Positions 40,601 through 49,600 of a stretch of DNA of 64,000 nt are shown here, piece by piece. The DNA comes from Limnoperna fortunei (taxonomy: Eukaryota; Mollusca; Bivalvia; Mytilida; Modiolidae), in NCBI GenBank assembly GCA_944474755.1, contig OX104118.1:88581860-88645859 (forward strand), written 5' to 3'. Positions within the stretch are counted from its first letter, which is position 1, and each line of letters opens with the position of its first letter. The notes beneath the pieces are model-generated. The model did no database searches, was not told where the DNA came from, and worked only from the letters and a program-made list of their open reading frames with translations. A program made the translations under genes and the position numbers.

Positions 40601-43600
40601 AAGTTTATTTAAGATATGAAACATTTGTGGGTTTTTTTGCAAATTGAATATACAAGTTATAGAATTCAATCAACTTTCAGGTATCAGTTTTAGAGAGGTT
40701 TCCTAAGGGCCAGAAAGGTGATATGAGTAGAGATTTACAGCAGGCAAGGTCAGTCATCAATCTCTTAATTTTTTCTGTTATACAGAAACTGTTCACACTT
40801 TTATTTTATTCGGTTATTGCTTTCTGTAATATATTGAGGAACTTTGCATATATTACCACTGTTACTAAGCCAAGACTGGAGAAAAGTTATACTTTTGATG
40901 GGTGGTGTCCCTTTGTTACTAAGCCAAGACTGGAGAAAAGTTATACTTTTGATGGGTGGTGTCCCTTTGTTACTAAGCCAAGACTGGAGAAAAGTTATAC
41001 TTTTGATGGGTGGTGTCCCTTTGTTACTAAGCCAAGACTGGAGAAAAGTTATACTTTTGATGGGTAGTGTCCCTTTGTTACCAAGCCAAGACTGGAGAAA
41101 AGTTATACTTTTGATGGGTGGTGTCCCTTTGTTACTAAGCCAAGACTGGAGAAAAGTTATACTTTTGATGGGTGGTGACCCTTTGTTACTAAGCCAAGAC
41201 TGGAGAAAAGTTATACTTTTGATGGGTGGTGTCCCTTTTTAGCTCACCTGACCCGAAGGGTCATGTGAGCTATTGCCATCACTTGGCGTCCGTCGTCGTC
41301 GTCGTCGTTAACTTTTCTTCAAAAATCTTCTCCTCCAAAACCACTGAAGGGATTGCTTTGAAACTTTGCATACATCATCAGTAAGATGCCCTCTACCAAG
41401 TTTGCCCAAATCATGGCCTCAGACCAACCAACATGGCCACCATTACTAAAAATAGAACAGAGGGGTCAAAATACAGTTTTTTGCTTATAGTTCAAAAAGT
41501 ATAACAGATACAGGAAAACCGAAGAGACCCTCCTTCTTCAGCATCTAAAGCTCTACAAAACACTCTATTGGGTCAAAGTTGTATGATGACTCCTTGAGGA
41601 GTTATTGCCCTTTAATTGTCAAAATTGATGATTTTTGCCATTTTTGCCTCAAAATCTTGAAAATTATTAGAACTAGAGAAAAAGTTAGCATTGCTTAATT
41701 GTTCTGCTCTATGAGGGCTACAAAAATGACTTAAGGGTCAAGATTGTCTGATTAACCGTTTAAGAGTTATTCCCCTTGAACTGTTTTTTTAATCGGTTTT
41801 AATTGATTTTTTAAAATCTTCTCCTCTGAAACAACTGAAAGTACTGCTTTGAAACTTTGTACACATCATCTGTCAAATGTCCTCAACCAAGTTTGCACCA
41901 ACCATGGCTGCAGATTAACCAACATGGCCACCATGGCTAAAAATAGGATGGGGGGGGGGCGGTAAAATACAGTTTTTGGCTTATATTTAAAAAAGTGTAA
42001 CAGATACTGGAAAACCAAAGAGACATGATTTCATCTGCATCAAAAGCTCTACGAAACACTCCATTGGGTTGAAGTTGTATGATGACTCCTTATAGGAGTT
42101 ATTGCCCTTTAATTGTCAAAATTGATTATTTTTGACATTTTTGCCTCAAAATCTTGAAAATTATTAGAACTAGAGAAAAAGTTAGCATTGCTTAATTGTT
42201 CTGCTCTATGAGGGCTACAAAAATGACTTTAGGGTCAAGATTGTCTGATGAACCGTTTAGGAATTATTCTCCTTGAACATTTTTTTAATCAAATTTACTT
42301 GATTTTAACAAATCTTCTCCTCTTAAACCAATGAAAGGAATGCTTTGAAACATTGCATACATCATCTTTAGGATGTCCTCTACCAAAATTGTCTAAATCA
42401 TGACACCTGACTACCTACATAGCTACGTTGGATTAAAATAGAAAAAATGATAAAAGGGGGGGGGGGGGTGGGGGTGGGGTCAAGAGAGTTTTCGACTGAT
42501 AGTTAAAAAAGTATAACAGGTATAGAAAATTTGAAGTGAACCTCCCTTCTCCCTCTAACCATCAAAAGATCCTCTTTTTGCAGAAGTATTGGGCAATTCC
42601 TTATAGCAAATAAAAGCTGGATAAAAAAGGGTTGTTTGGTTTCAGGTTCAGGTGAGCGATACAGGCTCCTGGGAGCCTCTAGTCTACTAAGCCAAGACTG
42701 GAGTAGATATATTATTAATAAGTGCTGCCTTTTTTGTAACTATGCATAGAGATGTATAGGGTATAATCATTTCAATGCTTTTGATTTGTGGTTAAAAAAT
42801 TTTACATAAAAATAATAGTGGCTTCCTCATCCAAATACATGTATGTCGTATTACTAATGGTGTCTTGTTTCATGATATTGGTCAAAATAACTTACAAGTA
42901 ATGATTCATATGAAGCCTTTTCTTACCAGTATAATTCTGTATTTATTAATATTTTAGGTATTTTTCTAAAACTAATACTTGATTTAAAATTACAGTTCTT
43001 GTTTCATTTTCCTATCACAACAGTGTTAATCATGTGACCAGCATTGATGTATCACTCCAATGTTAATCATGTGACCAGCATTGATGTATCACACCAGTGT
43101 TAATCATGTGACCAGCATTGATGTATCACACCAGTGTTAATCATGTGACCAGCATTGATGTATCACTCCAATGTTAATCATGTGACCAGCATTGATGTAT
43201 CACACCAGTGTTAATCATGTGACCAGCATTGATGTATCATACCAGTGTTTATCATGTGACCAGCATTGATGTATCTCACCAATGTTAATCATGTGACCAG
43301 CATTGATGTATCATACCAATGTTAATCATGTGACCAGCATTGATGTATCACACCAGTGTTAATCATGTGACCAGCATTGATGTATCACACCAGTGTTAAT
43401 CATGGGACCAGCATTGATGTATCACACCAGTGTTAATCATGTGACCAGCATTGATGTATCATACCAGTGTTTATCATGTGACCAGCATTGATGTATCTCA
43501 CCAATGTTAATCTTGTGACCAGCATTGATGTATCATACCAATGTTGATCATGAGACCAGCATTGATGTATCACACCAATGTTAATCATGGGACCAGCATT

Positions 43601-46600
43601 GATGTATCACACCAGTGTTAATCATGTGACCAGCATTGATGTATCACACCAGTGTTAATCATGTGACCAGCATTGATGTATCACACCAGTGTTAATCATG
43701 TGACCAGCATTGATGTATCACACCAGTGTTAATCATGTGACCAGCATTGATGTATCACACCAATGTTAATCATGTGACCAGCATTGATGTATCACACCAG
43801 TGTTAATCGTGTGACCAGCATTGATGTATCACACCAATGTTAATCATGTGACCAGACCTGAGCATTGATGTATCACAGCAATGTTAATCATGTGACCAGC
43901 ATTGCTGTATCACACCAGTGTTAATCATGTGACCAGACCAGCATTGATGTATCACACCAATGTTAATCATGTGACCAGCATTGATGTATCATACCAATGT
44001 TAATCATGTGACCAGCATTGATGTATCACACCAGTGTTAATCATGTGACCAGCATTGATGTATCACACCAATGTTAATCATGTGACCAGCATTGATGTAT
44101 CATACCAGTGTTAATCATGTGACCAGCATTGATGTATCACACCAGTGTTAATCATGTGACCAGCATTGATGTATCACACCAGTGTTAATCATGTGACCAG
44201 CATTGATGTATCACACCAGTGTTAATCATGTGACCAGCATTGATGTATCACACCAGTATTAATCATGTGACCAGCATTGATGTATCACACCAGTGTTAAT
44301 CGTGTGACCAGCATTGATGTATCACACCAATGTTAATCATGTGACCAGACCTGAGCATTGATGTATCACAGCAATGTTAATCATGGGACCAGCATTGATG
44401 TATCATACCATGTTAATCATGTGACCAGCATTGATGTATCACACCAGTGTTAATCATGTGACCAGCATTGATGTATCATACCAATGTTAATCATGTGACC
44501 AGCATTGATGTATCTCACCAATGTTAATCATGTGACCAGCATTGATGTATCACGCAATGTTAATCATGTGACCAGACCTGAGCATTGATGTATTACTGCA
44601 ATGTAAATCATGTGACCAGCATTGATGTATCTCACCAATGTTAATCTAATCATGTGACCAGCATTGATGTATCACACCAATGTTAATCATGTGACCAGCA
44701 TTGATGTATCTCACCAATGTTAATCATGTGACCAGCATTGATGTATCTCACCAATGTTAATCATGTGACCAGCATTGATGTATCACACCAGTGTTAATCA
44801 TGTGACCAGCATTGATGTATCTCACCAATGTTAATCATGTGACCAGCATTGATGTATCACACCAATGTTAATCATGTGACCAGCATTGATGTATCATACC
44901 AATGTTAATCATGTGACCAGCATTGATGTATCACACCAATGTTAATCATGTGACCAGCATTGATGTATCACACCAGTGTTAATCATGTGACCAGCATTGA
45001 TGTATCTCACCAATGTTAATCATGTGACCAGCATTGATGTATCACACCAATGTTAATCATGTGACCAGCATTGATGTATCATACCAATGTTAATCATGTG
45101 ACCAGCATTGATTTATCATACCAATGTTAATCATGTGACCAGCATTGATGTATAATACCTATGTTAATCATGGGACCAGCATTGATGTATCATACCATGT
45201 TAATCATGTGACCAGCATTGATGTATCATACCAATGTTAATCATGTGACCAGCATTGATGTATCACACCAGTGTTAATCATATGACCTTCATTGATGTAT
45301 CATACCATGTTAATCATGTGACCAGCATTGATGTATCATACCATGTTAATCATGTGACCAGCATTGATGTATCACACCAATGTTAATCATGTGACCTTCA
45401 TTGATGTATCATACCATGTTAATCATGTGACCAGCATTGATGTATCATACCAATGTTAATCATATGACCAGACCAGCATTGATGTATCACACCAATGTTA
45501 ATCATGTGACCTTCATTGATGTATCATACCAATGTTAATCATGTGACCAGCATGGATGTATCATACCAATGTTAATCATGTGACCAGCATTGATGTATCT
45601 CACCAATGTTAATCATGTGACCAGCATTGATGTATCACACCTATGTTAATCATGGGACCAGCATTGATGTATCATACCATGTTAATCGTATGACCAGCAT
45701 TGATGTATCATACCAATGTTAATCATATGACCAGCATTGATGTATCATACCAATGTTAATCATGTGACCAGCATTGATGTATCTCACCAATGTTAATCAT
45801 GTGACCAGCATTGATGTATCACACCTATGTTAATCATGGGACCAGCATTGATGTATCTCACCAATGTTAATCATGTGACCAGCATTGATGTATCATACCA
45901 ATGTTAATCATGTGACCAGCATTGATGTATCTCACCAATGTTAATCATGTGACCAGCATTGATGTATCACACCAGTGTTAATCATGTGACCAGCATTGAT
46001 GTATCATACCAATGTTAATCATGTGACCAGACCAGCATTGATGTATCACACCAATGTTAATCATGTGACCAGCATTGATGTATCACACCTATGTTAATCA
46101 TGTGACCAGCATTGATGTATCATACCATGTTAATCATATGACCAGCATTGATGTATAATACCAATGTTAATCATGTGACCAGCATTGATGTATCATACCA
46201 ATGTTAATCATGTGACCAGCATTGATGTATCACACCAATGTTAATCATGTGACCAGCATTGATGTATCTCACCAATGTTAATCATGTGACCAGCATTGAT
46301 GTATCACACCTATGTTAATCATGGGACCAGCATTGATGTATCATACCAATGTTAATCATGTGACCAGCATTGATGTATCACTGCAATGTTAATCATGTGA
46401 CCAGCATTGATGTATCACACCAGTGTTAATCATGTGACCAGACCAGCATTGATGTATCACACCAATGTTAATCATGTGACCAGCATTGATGTATCACACC
46501 AGTGTTAATCATGTGACCAGCATTGATGTATCATACCATGTTAATCGTATGACCAGCATTGATGTATCACACCAGTGTTAATCATGTGACCAGCATTGCT

Positions 46601-49600
46601 GTATCACACCAGTGTTAATCATGTGACCAGCATTGATGTATCACACCAGTGTTAATCATGTGACCAGCATTGATGTATCACACCAGTGTTAATCATGTGA
46701 CCAGACCAGCATTGATGTATCACACCAATGTTAATCATGTGACCAGCATTGATGTATCACACCAGTGTTAATCATGTGACCAGCATTGATGTATCACACC
46801 AATGTTAATCATGTGACCAGCATTGATGTATCATACCAATGTTAATCATGTGACCTGACCAGCATTGATGTATCACACCAATGTTAATCATGTGACCAGC
46901 ATTGATGTATCATACCAATGTTAATCATGTGACCAGCATTGATGTATCACACCAATGTTTATCATGTGACCAGCATTGATGTATCACACCAGTGTTAATC
47001 ATGTGACCAGCATTGATGTATCACACCAATGTTAATCATGTGACCAGCATTGATGTATCACACCAATGTTAATCATGTGACCAGCATTGATGTATCATAC
47101 CAATGTTAATCATGTGACCAGCATTGATGTATCACACCAGTGTTAATCATGTGACCAGCATTGATGTATCATACCAGTGTTGATCATGAGACCAGCATTG
47201 ATGTATCATACCAATGTTAATCATGTGACCAGCATTGATGTATCACACCAATGTTAATCATGTGACCAGCATTGATGTATCATACCAATGTTAATCATGG
47301 GACCAGCATTGATGTATCATACCAATGTTAATCATGTGACCAGCATTGATGTATCACACCAATGTTAATCATGTGACCAGCATTGATGTATCATACCAAT
47401 GTTAATCATGGGACCAGCATTGATGTATCACACCAGTGTTAATCATATGACCAGCATTGATGTATCACACCAATGTTAATCATGTGACCAGCATTGATGT
47501 ATCATACCAATGTTAATCATGGGACCAGCATTGATGTATCATACCATGTTAATCATGTGACCAGCATTGATGTATCATACCAATGTTAATCATGTGACCA
47601 GCATTGATGTATCATACCAATGTTAATCATGGGACCAGCATTGATGTATCATACCAATGTTAATCATGGGACCAGCATTGATGTATCATACCAATGTTAA
47701 TCATGTGACCAGCATTGATGTATCATACCATGTTAATCATGTGACCAGCATTGATGTATCATACCATGTTAATCATGTGACCAGCATTGATGTATCATAC
47801 CAATGTTAATCATGTGACCAGCATTGATGTATCATACCAATGTTAATCATGGGACCAGCATTGATGTATCACACCAGTGTTAATCATGGGACCAGCATTG
47901 ATGTATCACACCAATGTTAATCATGTGACCAGCATTGATGTATCACACCAATGTTAATCATGTGACCAGCATTGATGTATCACACCAATGTTAATCATGT
48001 GACCAGCATTGATGTATCATACCAATGTTAATCATGGGACCAGCATTGATGTATCATACCATGTTAATCATGTGACCAGCATTGATGTATCATACCAATG
48101 TTAATCATGTGACCAGCATTGATGTATCACACCAGTGTTAATCATATGACCAGCATTGATGTATCACACCAATGTTAATCATGTGACCAGCATTGATGTA
48201 TCTCACCAATGTTAATCATGTGACCAGCATTGATGTATCACACCTATGTTAATCATGTGACCAGCAATGATGTATCATACCAATGTTAATCATGTGACCA
48301 GCATTGATGTATCACAACAGTGTTAATCATGTGACCAGCATTGATGTATCATACCAATGTTAATCATGTGACCAGCATTGATGTATCACACCTATGTTAA
48401 TCATATGACCAGCATTGATGTATCATACCAATGTTAATCATGTGACCAGCATTGATGTATCATACCAATGTTAATCATGTGACCAGCATTGATGTATCAC
48501 ACCAATGTAAATCATGTGACCAGCATTGATGTATCATACCAATGTTAATCATGTGACCAGCATTGATGTATCACACCTATGTTAATCATATGACCAGCAT
48601 TGATGTATCATACCAATGTTAATCATGTGACCAGCATTGATGTATCATACCAATGTTAATCATATGACCAGCATTGATGTATCACACCTATGTTAATCAT
48701 ATGACCAGCATTGATGTATCATACCAATGTTAATCATGTGACCAGCATTGATGTATCATACCAATGTTAATCATGTGACCAGCATTGATGTATCACACCA
48801 GTGTTAATCATGTGACCAGCATTGATGTATCACACCAATGTTAATCATGGGACCAGCATTGATGTATCATACCAATGTTAATCATGTGACCAGCATTGAT
48901 GTATCATACCAATGTTAATCATGTGACCAGCATTGATGTATCATACCATGTTAATCATGTGACCAGCATTGATGTATCATACCAATGTTAATCATGTGAC
49001 CAGCATTGATGTATCACACCAGTGTTAATCATGTGACCAGCATTGATGTATCATACCAATGTTAATCATGTGACCAGCATTGATGTATCACACCAATGTT
49101 AATCATGTGACCAGCATTGATGTATCATACCAATGTTAATCATGTGACCAGCATTGATGTATCACACCAATGTTAATCATGGGACCAGCATTGATGTATC
49201 ACACCAATGTTAATCATGTGACCAGCATTGATGTATCTCACCAATGTTAATCATGTGACCAGCATTGATGTATCATACTTTTGTTAATCATGTGACCAGC
49301 ATTGATGTATCTCACCAATGTTAATCATGTGACCAGCATTGATGTATCATACCTTTGTTAATCATGTGACCAGCATTGATGTATCATACCAGTGTTAATC
49401 ATGTGACCAGCATTGATGTATCATACCAATGTTAATCATGTGACCAGCATTGATGTATCACACCAGTGTTAATCATGTGACCAGCATTGATGTATCACAC
49501 CAGTGTTAATCATGTGACCAGCATTGATGTATCATACCAATGTTAATCATGTGACCAGCATTGATGTATCACACCAGTGTTAATCATGTGACCAGCATTG